In this document: piece after piece, positions 46,725-55,594 of the stretch
Layout: every line of letters starts with the position of its first letter
How positions within the stretch are numbered: position 1 is the first letter of the stretch
Source of the DNA: Novosphingobium resinovorum
GTDB lineage: Bacteria > Pseudomonadota > Alphaproteobacteria > Sphingomonadales > Sphingomonadaceae
DNA: 64,000 nt
NCBI RefSeq assembly: GCF_001742225.1
Contig: NZ_CP017075.1
Coordinates: forward strand, 3,564,001 to 3,628,000
Reading direction: 5' to 3'
Notes under the pieces: model-generated
What the model saw: only the letters and a program-made list of their open reading frames with translations
Database searches by the model: none
Told to the model about the DNA's origin: nothing
Made by a program: the position numbers and the translations under genes

Positions 46725-47987
46725 TCAACCCTCGGCCGCCGCCAGTTTCGGCTGCATCAGGTGGATGTAGGCCGTCGCCACCAGATAGGCCGCGCCGCAC
46801 ACCACGAACAGCGGGCCGTAGCCGAGGCCCGACTTCAGCGACCAGCCCGCGAACTCGATGATCCCGGTCCCGGTGAGGTTCCCCGCCACCGCGCCCAGCG
46901 CGATGACGGTGGCCATGCGGCGTGCCGGGATGATCTCGGTCGCCATGCCGAAGATGTTGGTCGAGAAGCCCTGATGCGCGAACAGGCCCAGCCCGATGCA
47001 CACGGCCGCCACCCACGGATTGCTCGCCAGCAGCGCCAGCGGCATCACCAGCACGACGAGGGCATAAGCCAGCATCGAGCCCTTGCGCGCGAGGTTCATC
47101 GAGACCCCGCGCAGCAGCAGTGCCGGGTAAAGCGCGCCCGAGGATACCGCGCCGAGCGCCGCGAGGATGAAGATCACCGCGATCGGCCAGCCCAGCTCGC
47201 CCTGGCTGAGATTGAACTGGCGCGCGAAGAAATCGGGCGTCCAGAACAGCACGAACCACCAGACGAGATCGGTGAAGGCCTTGGCCCCGATGACCGTCCA
47301 GCTGCGGCGGTCGGACAGGATCGCGCCCCATTCGACCTTGCCGCGTGTCGTCGCGGCCTGTCCGGCGATGGGCGTCAGCTTCGCGGTGTTGAGCTTCCAC
47401 AAGGCCAGCCACACAAGGCCCAGCCCGCCGGTGACGAGGAACGCGGCCTTCCATCCAAACGCCATCGCGAAAGGCGGGATGATGAGCGGGGTGAGGATAG
47501 CGCCGATGTTGGGCGCGGTGTTGATGATGCCGATGCCGACCGAGCGGCGCGCGGCGGGCAGGTAGATCGCGGCGGTCTTCATCGCGGCGGGGGTGTTGAC
47601 CGATTCGGCGGTCGCCAGCACGGCACGGGCGATCACGAATTGCTGCACGCTGGCGGCCAGCGCATGGGCCATCCCCGCAAGGCTCCACAAGGCCACGGCG
47701 AAACCGTACGCGAAGCGCACGCCGAAGCGGTCGACGAACCAGCCCACGCCGAGCAGCGAAGCCGCCGCCGCCAGCTGGAAGATCGAGCCGAGATGCGCGA
47801 ACTGCTGGTCGTCCCAGTGGAACTCCGCCTCCAGCATCGGCTTGAGCAGCGCCAGCACCTGCCGGTCGACGTAGTTCAGCGCCGTCGCGAAAAAGATCAG
47901 CGCAATCAGTATGTTCTGCGCGCGGATAGCGGCGCGGTCAGGGGGAGGGGCGTGCTCGGGCACGGCCGTCTGTTGATGGATGGTCAT
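46725..47987 (-). CDS. MFS transporter, anion:cation symporter type (candidate sulfosugar importer)
   Basis: 420-residue inner membrane transporter with twelve predicted segments. The beginning of helix 1 reads ALIFFATALNYVDRQVLALL, typical of the ExuT/ACS branch that imports hexuronates and other sugar acids with protons. Also seen: RAVLATAESVNTPAAMKTAA and FAHQGFSTNIFGMATEIIPA. GGGGAGAG precedes the start. It is divergent from the YeiH-glpDK operon and shares the candidate operator sequence found at the sulfoquinovosidase promoter. Import of sulfoquinovose or its glyceride is therefore the favoured role, by context and anion-type family. Confidence 0.82.
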   Translation of the reverse strand: MTIHQQTAVPEHAPPPDRAAIRAQNILIALIFFATALNYVDRQVLALLKPMLEAEFHWDDQQFAHLGSIFQLAAAASLLGVGWFVDRFGVRFAYGFAVALWSLAGMAHALAASVQQFVIARAVLATAESVNTPAAMKTAAIYLPAARRSVGIGIINTAPNIGAILTPLIIPPFAMAFGWKAAFLVTGGLGLVWLALWKLNTAKLTPIAGQAATTRGKVEWGAILSDRRSWTVIGAKAFTDLVWWFVLFWTPDFFARQFNLSQGELGWPIAVIFILAALGAVSSGALYPALLLRGVSMNLARKGSMLAYALVVLVMPLALLASNPWVAAVCIGLGLFAHQGFSTNIFGMATEIIPARRMATVIALGAVAGNLTGTGIIEFAGWSLKSGLGYGPLFVVCGAAYLVATAYIHLMQPKLAAAEG

Positions 47988-48083
47988 TCTCGCTCTCCCC
48001 TATCCCGCCGTTTCGTCGGCGGCAATTCTTCCTGCCCCCTCGCGCAAAGCTCTTGCTCCGCTGCGTGGGTGGTCATAAAGACG

Positions 48084-48104
48084 GATATGACAACGTAGGA
48101 CATA
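48084..48104. promoter_or_regulatory. Candidate LacI operator 2
   Basis: Contains GATATGACAACG followed by TAGGACATA, repeating exactly the 12-mer at 43449-43460 and the GACA three bases on. AGGACA at 48097-48102 and TCAAAT at 48120-48125 have 17-base spacing and could be the rightward promoter. This implies that translation of the exporter starts downstream at 48154 and not at the ATG at 48124. Confidence 0.6.
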
Positions 48105-48153
48105 CGGCAAGCATCTTCGTCAAATGAGAGATGCGGCGAAAGGACGGGGACCA

Positions 48154-49221
48154 GTGAGCGCAGAACACGCAGGCGACCTTTACGGCGAGATGTTCCTCGC
48201 CCAGATCGACGGCCCCGCCGCGAAGCCGAGCCGTATCGAGATATGGAAGACTCTCTGGCCGGGCCTCGCCATCTGCGGCATCGCCAGCATCGCCGCCGCC
48301 TGGCTTTCCGAGCACTACGGCGCGCCGATCATCCTGATGGGCCTGCTGATCGGCCTCGCCCTGAACTTCGTGACCAGCGAGAAGCGCACGCATCCGGGGC
48401 TCGATTTCGCCTCCAAGGCCTGTCTGCGCTGGGGCATCGTCGTGCTCGGCACGCAAGTGACGCTGGCGCAGATCGTGGCGCTCGGCCCGGTGCCGTTCCT
48501 GGCGCTGCTGATGGTCATGGCCGCCGCAATGGGTGCGGCGCTGCTGGTGGCGCGGGCGACCGGCGCCTCGACCGCGATCGGCATCCTTGCAGGCGGCGCG
48601 ACGGCGATCTGCGGGGCTTCCGCCGCGCTGGCGCTGTTCGGCGTTCTGGGGGCGAAGCGGATCAGCCAGGCGCAGTTCGCGCTGACCTTGGTGGTGATCT
48701 CGATGGCGAGCGCGATCGCCATGTCGTTCTATCCGCCGCTCGCAGGGCTGATGCACCTCGACGACCGGCAGGCGGGGTTCCTGATCGGCGCCTCGATTCA
48801 CGACGTCGCGCAGGCGATCGGCGGCGGCTATGCCTATTCGGACATCGCGGGCAGCTACGCCACCATCGTCAAGCTCTCCCGCGTGGCGCTGCTGGCGCCG
48901 ATCGTCGCGGTCGTCTCGCTGATGTACACGGACGAGGATGCCGGGGAGCGCCACTGGATCCGGAAACTTGCGATGCCCTGGTTCATTACCCTGTTTCTGG
49001 CGGTGGTGGTGCTCAATTCGCTGGTGACGATCCCGGCTTTCGTGGTCCACCTGAACCTGACGCTGTCGAAGACGCTGCTGCTGCTGGCGGTGACGGCCAC
49101 TGCGATGCGCTCGCGCCTCGATCTGGTGATGCAGATGGGCTGGCGCGCGGCGATGCCGGTGGTGGCGGCGACTTTGGCTTCGCTGGTGGTCGCCATGGCC
49201 TTCAGCATGATGATCTTGTGA
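48154..49221 (+). CDS. YeiH/UPF0324 (TauZ-like) candidate sulfite/sulfate exporter
   Basis: About 355-residue inner membrane protein with roughly ten segments. Family landmarks are AWLSEHYGAPIILMGLLIGL, HPGLDFASKACLRWGIVVLG, GGATAICGASAALALFGVLG and LIGASIHDVAQAIGGGYAYS. GTG 48154 has AAAGGACGGGG upstream and is preferred; ATG 48124 lacks a ribosome-binding site and overlaps the likely -10. The family is annotated as putative sulfate exporters, and TauZ is a candidate sulfite exporter in taurine degradation. Here it would remove the sulfite made by the monooxygenase. It ends 7 bases before glpD. Confidence 0.87.
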   Translation: MSAEHAGDLYGEMFLAQIDGPAAKPSRIEIWKTLWPGLAICGIASIAAAWLSEHYGAPIILMGLLIGLALNFVTSEKRTHPGLDFASKACLRWGIVVLGTQVTLAQIVALGPVPFLALLMVMAAAMGAALLVARATGASTAIGILAGGATAICGASAALALFGVLGAKRISQAQFALTLVVISMASAIAMSFYPPLAGLMHLDDRQAGFLIGASIHDVAQAIGGGYAYSDIAGSYATIVKLSRVALLAPIVAVVSLMYTDEDAGERHWIRKLAMPWFITLFLAVVVLNSLVTIPAFVVHLNLTLSKTLLLLAVTATAMRSRLDLVMQMGWRAAMPVVAATLASLVVAMAFSMMIL

Positions 49222-49228
49222 GCTTTTA

Positions 49229-50689
49229 ATGACCGAAATCTACGACATCGCGATCATTGGCGGCGGCGTGAACGGCTGCGGCATCGCGCGCGATGCCGCC
49301 GGGCGGGGCGCCAAGGTGCTGGTGCTGGAGCAGGGCGATCTGGCGGGCGGCACCTCGTCCGCCTCGACCAAGCTGATCCACGGGGGCCTCCGCTATCTGG
49401 AGCACTACGAGTTCGCCCTCGTGCGCGAGGCGCTGACCGAGCGGGAGCGGCTGTGGCGGATCGCTCCGCACATCATCCACCCGATGCGCTTCGTGCTGCC
49501 GCATGTGAAGGGCCTGCGCCCGCGCTGGCTGCTGCGTCTCGGCCTGTTCCTCTACGACCACATCGGCGGCCGCAAGGCGCTGCCCGCGACGGAGTCCATC
49601 GACCTGCACCGGCACCCGGCGGGCAAGCCGCTGAAGCCGGGGTTCGGCAAGGCTTTCGTCTATTCCGACGGCTGGGTGGACGACGCGCGGCTGGTGGTCC
49701 TGAACGCCCGCGACGCGGCGGACCGGGGCGCGACGATCCTCACCCGCACCGGCGTGGAGAAGCTGGAGCGCGAGGGTGGCGTCTGGACCATCCACACGTC
49801 CGGCGGCACGTTCCGCGCGAAGGCGGTGGTGAACGCGGCCGGGCCATCGGTGCTCGACCTCGTCGGCCGCGCCGGTGAGCGCACGAAACGCGCGATGCGG
49901 CTGGTGCGCGGCTCGCACATCGTCGTGCCGCGCCTGTTCGAGCATCCCTATGCCTACTTCTTCCAGATCCCCGACGGGCGCATCTTCTTCGCGATCCCCT
50001 ACCAGCACGACTTCACCCTGATCGGCACCACCGACCGCGACCACACCGGCCCGCTCAGTGAGGTGAAGGCCAGCGAGGAGGAAATCGCCTACTTGTGCGA
50101 GGCGGCCAATGCCTACTTCGCCAAGTCGATCACCCCCGCCGACGTGGTGTGGACCTACTCCGGCGTGAGGCCGCTGGTGGACGACGGCTCCGGCAAGCCC
50201 GAGGCGGCGACGCGCGGCTACGACTTCGACCTCGATCTGGACGGGCAGGGCGGCGCGCCGTTCCTCTCAGTGTTCGGCGGCAAGATCACGACGTATCGCC
50301 ATCTCGCCAAGGATGCGGTGGAGAAGCTGCAGCCGCTGGTCCCGGCGCTGTCCGGCAAGGACTGGACCGCCACCGCGCCGCTCCCCGGCGGCGATTTCGC
50401 GATGGGCACGATCGATGCGCTGAAGGCCGGCCTCGCGCGCGCATACCCGCGCCTCGATGCGGCGACGCTGGACCGCGTGGCGCGGGCTTACGGCACGAAG
50501 GCGCGCGAATGGCTGGCGGTGGACCCGGGCGAGGATTTCGGCCACGGCCTGACCGGGGCGGAGGTCGATTACCTCAAGGCCAACGAATGGGCGCGGACGG
50601 CCGAGGACGTGCTGTGGCGCCGCACGAAGCTGGGCCTCCGGCTCGACGCGGCACAAGCCGCGCGACTGAAAACATACATGGGTGAGTGA
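49229..50689 (+). CDS. glpD: Aerobic glycerol-3-phosphate dehydrogenase
   Basis: 486-residue FAD enzyme at the inner membrane that oxidises glycerol 3-phosphate to dihydroxyacetone phosphate and reduces quinone. The FAD-binding start IAIIGGGVNGCGIARDAAGR, the motif GGTSSASTKLIHGGLRYLEH, IGTTDRDHTGPLSEV and the end YSGVRPLVDDGSGKPEAATR are intact. It sits 7 bases after the exporter and overlaps glpK by 8 bases, making one operon. This fits use of glycerol released from sulfoquinovosyl glycerol. Confidence 0.95.
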   Translation: MTEIYDIAIIGGGVNGCGIARDAAGRGAKVLVLEQGDLAGGTSSASTKLIHGGLRYLEHYEFALVREALTERERLWRIAPHIIHPMRFVLPHVKGLRPRWLLRLGLFLYDHIGGRKALPATESIDLHRHPAGKPLKPGFGKAFVYSDGWVDDARLVVLNARDAADRGATILTRTGVEKLEREGGVWTIHTSGGTFRAKAVVNAAGPSVLDLVGRAGERTKRAMRLVRGSHIVVPRLFEHPYAYFFQIPDGRIFFAIPYQHDFTLIGTTDRDHTGPLSEVKASEEEIAYLCEAANAYFAKSITPADVVWTYSGVRPLVDDGSGKPEAATRGYDFDLDLDGQGGAPFLSVFGGKITTYRHLAKDAVEKLQPLVPALSGKDWTATAPLPGGDFAMGTIDALKAGLARAYPRLDAATLDRVARAYGTKAREWLAVDPGEDFGHGLTGAEVDYLKANEWARTAEDVLWRRTKLGLRLDAAQAARLKTYMGE

Positions 50690-52172
50690 GCACGTGAACG
50701 GCGAACACATTCTGGTCCTCGACGAAGGGACCACCTCGACGCGGGCGATCGTCTACGGCGCGGACGGCAGGGTCCTGCACGTCGCGCAGAAGGAACTGAC
50801 GCAGCATTATCCCGCCCCCGGCCGCGTCGAGCACGATGCCGCCGAGATCTGGGACAAGACCCTCGCCTGCGCGCGCGAGGTGATCGGGAAAGTCGGCGGC
50901 GCGGACCGCATCGCCGCGCTCGGCATCACCAACCAGCGCGAGACGGTGGTGGCCTGGGACCGCCAGACCGGCGAGCCGATCACCCGCGCCATCGTCTGGC
51001 AGGACCGCCGCACCGCCGAGATGTGCGCCACGCTGCGCGATGGCGGGCATGAGGCGATGCTCCAGGAGCGGACGGGCCTAGTCGTCGATCCCTATTTCTC
51101 CGGCACCAAGATGCGCTGGGTGCTCGACAATGTGCCCGAGGCGCGCGCCTTGGGCGAGCGGCTGGCGCTGGGCACGTTGGAGAGCTGGCTGGTCTGGAAG
51201 CTGACCGGCGGGCTGCATGTCACCGATGCCAGCAATGCCAGCCGCACACAGCTGATGGCGCTCGACGGCGCGGACTGGGACGACGACCTGCTCGGCCTGT
51301 TCGGGGTGCCGCGCAGCGCGCTGGGCCGGATCGTCGATACGGCGGGGACGGTGGGCACTTGCGATCCCGAACTGCTCGGCGCGCCGATCCCGATCAGCGG
51401 GCTTGCGGGCGACCAGCAGGCGGCGACGATCGGCCAGCACTGCCTCAAGGCGGGTCAGACCAAGGCCACTTTCGGCACCGGGGCCTTCATCCTCACCAAC
51501 ATGGGCGAGACCCTGCCGCGTTCCTCGCATCGGCTGCTCGGCACGGTGCTGTGCCAGCAGGGCGGGCGGCGGACATATGCGCTGGAAGGCTCGATCTTCG
51601 TGGCGGGGAGCCTCATCAAGTGGCTGCGTGACGAACTCGGCGTGATCCGAACGGCGGCGGAAAGCGAGACGCTGGCGCGCGCGGTGGCGGACAATGGCGG
51701 GGTGCTGTTCCTGCCCGCGCTGGCGGGGCTGGGCGCGCCGCACTGGCAGCCGGATGCCAAGGGCGTCGTCACCGGGCTCACGCAAGGGACCAGCCGGGCG
51801 CATATCGTGCGCGCGGCGATGGAATCGATGGCGCACCAGTGCCACGATCTGCAGGCCGCTTTCGCCGCCGACGGCGCGGCGTGGACCTCGCTGCGCATCG
51901 ACGGCGGGATGAGCGCCAACGACTGGATGGCGCAGGATCTGGCCGACGTGCTCGCGCTGCCCGTGGAGCGGCCTGCGGATATCGAGACGACCGCTCTGGG
52001 CGCGGCGATGCTGGCGGGGGTCGGGGTTGGCCTCCATGCCTCGCTGGAGGACGCGGTGGCGATGGGCAGCGCGTCGAAGCGGTTCGCGCCGGATATGGAC
52101 GGGGCGGTGCGCTCGGGGCGTATCGCGATGTGGGAGGCGGGGCTGAAGCGGCATATCGACGGGGTGGGGTGA
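50682..52172 (+). CDS. glpK: Glycerol kinase
   Basis: 496-residue FGGY kinase making glycerol 3-phosphate from glycerol and ATP. The start is GTG at 50682 inside the glpD end; another GTG at 50694 is possible. Motifs seen: ILVLDEGTTSTRAIVYGADG, GITNQRETVVAWDRQTGEPI, SGLAGDQQAATIGQHCLKAG and KATFGTGAFILTNMG. No glycerol facilitator gene is nearby, which fits glycerol arising inside the cell by glycosidase action. Confidence 0.95.
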   Translation: MSEHVNGEHILVLDEGTTSTRAIVYGADGRVLHVAQKELTQHYPAPGRVEHDAAEIWDKTLACAREVIGKVGGADRIAALGITNQRETVVAWDRQTGEPITRAIVWQDRRTAEMCATLRDGGHEAMLQERTGLVVDPYFSGTKMRWVLDNVPEARALGERLALGTLESWLVWKLTGGLHVTDASNASRTQLMALDGADWDDDLLGLFGVPRSALGRIVDTAGTVGTCDPELLGAPIPISGLAGDQQAATIGQHCLKAGQTKATFGTGAFILTNMGETLPRSSHRLLGTVLCQQGGRRTYALEGSIFVAGSLIKWLRDELGVIRTAAESETLARAVADNGGVLFLPALAGLGAPHWQPDAKGVVTGLTQGTSRAHIVRAAMESMAHQCHDLQAAFAADGAAWTSLRIDGGMSANDWMAQDLADVLALPVERPADIETTALGAAMLAGVGVGLHASLEDAVAMGSASKRFAPDMDGAVRSGRIAMWEAGLKRHIDGVG

Positions 52173-52200
52173 GGCTTCGTTCAAACGCCCGTCGTTTAAA

Positions 52201-52325
52201 CCCCCCGTCATCCCAGCGAAGGCTGGGACCGCTGGCCGCGCAAAGCCCAACCCTCGGCAGGGCGTTCTGACGAGAGTTGGCCGTAACAGGCCAGCGGTCC
52301 CAGCCTTCGCTGGGATGACGGGGGG
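52201..52325. repeat. Palindromic intergenic repeat, family B copy 2
   Basis: A 37-base perfect inverted repeat (52201-52237 with 52289-52325) encloses a 51-base loop that is the near-exact reverse complement of the loop at 45991-46113. It lies 28 bases after the glpK stop and can form a very strong hairpin. Confidence 0.88.
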
Positions 52326-52354
52326 TGTTGCAAGCAAGCGTTGGCGCTCTGCTC

Positions 52355-52437
52355 ATGGGGCTTCGACAAGCTCAGCCTGAGCGGGTTTTGAAGACCTGTT
52401 TTCAGTTCCGCTCAGGCTGAGCTTGTCGAAGCCCCAT
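52355..52437. repeat. 30-bp perfect inverted repeat, family F
   Basis: Bases 52355-52384 and 52408-52437 are exact reverse complements around a 23-base loop. The arms include GGCTTCGACAAGCTCAGCCT. Such CTTCGACAAGCTCAG elements are widespread in sphingomonads and other bacteria as intergenic repeats. Confidence 0.9.
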
Positions 52438-52445
52438 CCGCACAC

Positions 52446-52480
52446 GAAAAACGGGCGGGAATCTCGCGATCCCCGCCCGC
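52446..52480 (-). terminator. Rho-independent terminator of ahpF
   Basis: On the minus strand CGGGCGGG and CCCGCCCG form an 8-bp stem around 12 bases, followed by TTTTT. It is about 22 bases after the ahpF stop. Confidence 0.88.
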
Positions 52481-52501
52481 CTCTCGTTGGAACGCTGAAG
52501 C

Positions 52502-54103
52502 TCAGGCCGCCTGCTGAGCCGCCTGCGCGATCTCCTCGGGAGCCTCGTTGCGGATCAGGTAATCGAATGCGGACAGCGCCGCCTTCGACCCTTCGCCCAT
52601 GGCGATGATGATCTGCTTGTAAGGCACCGTGGTCACGTCGCCTGCCGCGAACACGCCGGGCAGGTTGGTGGCGGCCTTCTCGTCGATGACGATCTCGCCG
52701 CGGGCCGTCAGTTCCACGCCGGAGTCCTTCAGCCATTCGGTGTTGGGCACCAGCCCGATCTGGACGAACACGCCTTCCAGTTCGACCTTGCGCTCCTGGC
52801 CCGAATTACGGTCCTTGTAGACCAGCGCGTTGACCTTCTCGCCGTCGCCTTCGACCTCGGTGGTCTGGGCGCTGGTGAAGATGTCGACGTTCTTCATCGA
52901 CTTGAGCTTGTCGACCAGCACCTGGTCGGCGCGCAGCTTGGCGTCGAATTCGATCAGCGTCACGTGGCCGACGATGTTGGCCAGGTCGATCGCCGCCTCG
53001 ACGCCCGAGTTGCCGCCGCCGATCACGGCCACGCGCTTGCCCTTGAACAGCGGGCCGTCGCAGTGCGGGCAATAAGCCACGCCCTTGTTCTTGTACTCGG
53101 CCTCGCCGGGCACGCCGAGGTTCCGCCAGCGCGCGCCGGTGGTCAGCACCACCGAGCGGGCTTTCAGCGAGGCGCCGTTGGCGAACACGACCTCGTGATA
53201 GCCGCCCACTTCGCTGGCCGGGATCAGCTTCTCGGCGCGCTGCAGGTTCATCACGTCGATGTCGTATTCAGCGACGTGCGATTCCAGCGCGGCGGCGAGC
53301 TTCGGGCCTTCGGTGTAGGGGACCGAGATGAAGTTCTCGATGCCCATGGTGTCCTGCACCTGGCCGCCGAAACGCTCGGCGGCGATGCCGGTGCTGAAGC
53401 CCTTGCGCGCGGTGTAGACCGACGCGGCGGCACCAGCGGGACCACCGCCGACGACGAGCACCTCGAAAGGCTTCTTCTCGGCCAGCTTGGCGGCGGCCTT
53501 GGCGTCGGCGCCGGTGTCGAGCTTGCCGAGGATTTCCTCGATGCTCATCTTGCCCGAACCCCACATCGCGCCGTTCAGGAAGACGGCGGGCACGGCCATG
53601 ACGCCGCGCTCCTCGACCTCGGCCTGGAACGTGCCGCCTTCGATCAGCGTCACGTCGGCGTGCGGGTTGTTGAGCGCGATCAGCGTCAGCGCCTGCACCA
53701 CGTCGGGGCAGTTGTGGCACGAGAGCGAGAAGTACATCTCGAACGTCAGCGAGCCTTCGAGCGCCTTCGCCTGCTCCAGAACTTCGTCCGAGACCTTGGG
53801 CGGGTGGCCGCCGGTCCACAGCAGGGCGAGGACGAGCGAGGTGAATTCATGGCCGAGCGGCAGGCCGGCGAAACGTACCCAGGCGCTCGCGTCGCTGGCG
53901 CGGCGGATGATGAAGCTGGGGCGGCGCGCATCGTCGCCGTCGAAAGTGGCGGTGACCTTGTCCGAGAGCGAGGCGATGGTGGTCAGCAGCTCGCGGGTCT
54001 CGGTGGACTTTGCGTCATCGCCAAGGGAGGCGACGAGCTCGATCGGCTCGCGCAGCATGCCGAGGTATTGCGAGAGCTGTTGCTTCAGGTTGGCGTCGAG
54101 CAT
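52502..54103 (-). CDS. ahpF: Alkyl hydroperoxide reductase subunit F
   Basis: 533-residue FAD/NAD(P)H disulfide reductase that recycles AhpC. The N-terminal double thioredoxin-like domain has the pair Cys129 and Cys132 ([10 protein letters not shown]). The C-terminal thioredoxin-reductase part has [20 protein letters not shown], the redox pair Cys345 and Cys348 ([12 protein letters not shown]) and [16 protein letters not shown]. It follows ahpC in the same direction, separated by about 200 bases holding a repeat element. Likely peroxide-induced; no clear OxyR site is proven. Confidence 0.96.
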   Translation of the reverse strand: MLDANLKQQLSQYLGMLREPIELVASLGDDAKSTETRELLTTIASLSDKVTATFDGDDARRPSFIIRRASDASAWVRFAGLPLGHEFTSLVLALLWTGGHPPKVSDEVLEQAKALEGSLTFEMYFSLSCHNCPDVVQALTLIALNNPHADVTLIEGGTFQAEVEERGVMAVPAVFLNGAMWGSGKMSIEEILGKLDTGADAKAAAKLAEKKPFEVLVVGGGPAGAAASVYTARKGFSTGIAAERFGGQVQDTMGIENFISVPYTEGPKLAAALESHVAEYDIDVMNLQRAEKLIPASEVGGYHEVVFANGASLKARSVVLTTGARWRNLGVPGEAEYKNKGVAYCPHCDGPLFKGKRVAVIGGGNSGVEAAIDLANIVGHVTLIEFDAKLRADQVLVDKLKSMKNVDIFTSAQTTEVEGDGEKVNALVYKDRNSGQERKVELEGVFVQIGLVPNTEWLKDSGVELTARGEIVIDEKAATNLPGVFAAGDVTTVPYKQIIIAMGEGSKAALSAFDYLIRNEAPEEIAQAAQQAA

Positions 54104-54125
54104 GAGTCAGGTTTCCTTTGTTGGG

Positions 54126-54286
54126 AATCCTCCCTGCGAAGCGGGGAGGGGGACCATCCGAAGGATGGTGGAGGGGGGCGGGGCGGTCCCGTCTGCAATG
54201 CGACGTCTGCGGCCCTGCGGCCCGCCCCCTCCGTCAGCCCCTTGCGGGGCTGCCACCTCCCCATGACCTGCGGCCACGGGGAGGAT
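54126..54286. repeat. Palindromic intergenic repeat, family A copy 2
   Basis: Starts AATCCTCCCTGCGAAGCGGG and ends GGGGAGGATTT, with the family CCCCCTCCGTCAGCCC and GGGGCTGCCACCTCCCC blocks. It fills the gap between ahpC and ahpF and is longer than copies 1 and 3. A hairpin here may set different levels of the two subunits. Confidence 0.8.
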
Positions 54287-54299
54287 TTGGGTCAGTTAC

Positions 54300-54866
54300 T
54301 TAGATCTTGCCGACGAGGTCGAGCGAGGGAGCCAGCGTGGCTTCGCCTTCTTCCCACTTGGCCGGGCAGACCTGGCCGGGGTGCTCGCGCCAGTACTTGG
54401 CGGCCTTGATCTTGCGGACCAGTTCCTTGGCGTTGCGGCCCACGCCCTCGGGGGTGATTTCGACCAGCTGGATCACGCCGTCCGGATCGACCACGAAGGT
54501 CGCGCGATCAGCCAGGCCGACGCCTTCGCGCAGCACGCCGAAGTTGTTGGCAAGGTTGTGGTTCTGGTCGCCGAGGAAGGCGTAGGTGCACTTGCCGATG
54601 GCGTCCGAGGTGTCGTGCCATGCCTTGTGGCTGAAGTGCGTGTCGGTCGAAACGCCGAACACTTCGACGCCGAGGCCCTGAAGCGTCGCGTATTCGCCCG
54701 CGAGGTCTTCCAGCTCGGTCGGGCACACGAAGGTGAAGTCCGCCGGGTAGAAGAAGAAGACGGCCCACTTGCCGGCGATGTCGCCTTCGGTGACGTCGAA
54801 GAAGTCCTTACCGGCCTGGAAGGCGGTGTTCTTGAACGGCTTGATGGTGCTGCCGACGATACCCAT
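54300..54866 (-). CDS. ahpC: Peroxiredoxin AhpC
   Basis: 188-residue typical 2-Cys peroxiredoxin reducing organic hydroperoxides and H2O2. The peroxidatic Cys48 lies in [13 protein letters not shown] and the resolving Cys167 in [13 protein letters not shown] 54866 begins [20 protein letters not shown] and has GAGGGA upstream; a longer start at 54941 is unlike the family. It precedes ahpF on the same strand. AhpF should be its electron donor. Confidence 0.96.
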   Translation of the reverse strand: MGIVGSTIKPFKNTAFQAGKDFFDVTEGDIAGKWAVFFFYPADFTFVCPTELEDLAGEYATLQGLGVEVFGVSTDTHFSHKAWHDTSDAIGKCTYAFLGDQNHNLANNFGVLREGVGLADRATFVVDPDGVIQLVEITPEGVGRNAKELVRKIKAAKYWREHPGQVCPAKWEEGEATLAPSLDLVGKI

Positions 54867-55033
54867 GGATGTAGTTCCCTCAGTTGGGTGGTTGAAACTG
54901 GTGAAGCTCAGATAGGCCGGGGGTGTGACGATTGTAAGCACGATGATCCGATTGGCCTCATCGGTTCAGGCGATCAATCGGAGATGGATTGTGCGGCTCT
55001 GTCGATGAGATGTGCAAGAGAGGAGGGCGCGTA

Positions 55034-55149
55034 CGTCGTCCCGGACTTGATCCGGGACCGCTGGCCGTGACCAGCCCACCTTGCCGCGCGCACCTGCAAG
55101 CTACCGCCTGAAGATTTGCCAGCGGTCCCGGATCAAGTCCGGGACGACG
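55034..55149. repeat. Palindromic intergenic repeat, family D copy 2
   Basis: Bases 55034-55065 and 55118-55149 form a 32-bp perfect inverted repeat (CGTCGTCCCGGACTTGATCC inward). The right arm overlaps the last codons and stop of the DUF188 gene, so the repeat encodes the end of that protein. Confidence 0.88.
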
Positions 55150-55591
55150 ACCTCAGCAACCGCACCAGCACTTCGTCCAGCGCCGAGAGGAACCGCGAGC
55201 GGTCCTGCTTCGCGAACGGCGGCGGCCCGCCGATGATGTCTCCGCCCGCGCGCAAGTCCGCCATGATCGCGCGGGTGGCGATGGCGCTGCCGATCGAACT
55301 GGTGGTGAAAGGCTTGCCGTTGGGAGCAACCACGCTGGCGCCCAGCTTGAGGCAGCGATCGGCCAGGAGGATATCGGCGGTGATCACCACCGTGGCGGCG
55401 TCAGTATTGTCCACGATCCAGTCATCCGCCGCGTCGAAGGCGTCGCTGACCACCTTGCGGGAGATCAGCGAACTTTGCGGGACGCGGATCGCGCTGTTGC
55501 TGACGACGACGACGGGCACCTTGTGGCGAGCGGCGACCTTGTAGGTCTCCTCCTTCACCGGGCAGGCGTCGGCGTCTATCAGGATGCGCAT
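55133..55591 (-). CDS. YaiI/YqxD (DUF188, UPF0178) family protein
   Basis: 152-residue protein of a widespread PIN-like family of unknown function. ATG 55591 begins MRILIDADACPVKEETYKVA. Family motifs VVVVSNSAIRVP, VITADILLADRCLKLGASVV and APNGKPFTTSSIGSAIATRA are intact. The ribosome-binding site GGGAGGATT comes from the end of repeat copy A3, and the last residues (RSSSRT) and stop come from repeat D2. Both borders of the gene have thus been rewritten by repeats while the core stays intact. Confidence 0.9.
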   Translation of the reverse strand: MRILIDADACPVKEETYKVAARHKVPVVVVSNSAIRVPQSSLISRKVVSDAFDAADDWIVDNTDAATVVITADILLADRCLKLGASVVAPNGKPFTTSSIGSAIATRAIMADLRAGGDIIGGPPPFAKQDRSRFLSALDEVLVRLLRSSSRT

Positions 55592-55594
55592 GCA

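Noticed and set aside
54948..54964. CCGAT-N7-ATCGG dyad upstream of ahpC as OxyR site
   Set aside because: Only one spaced dyad with poor match to the ATAG-N7-CTAT pattern; not enough to call.
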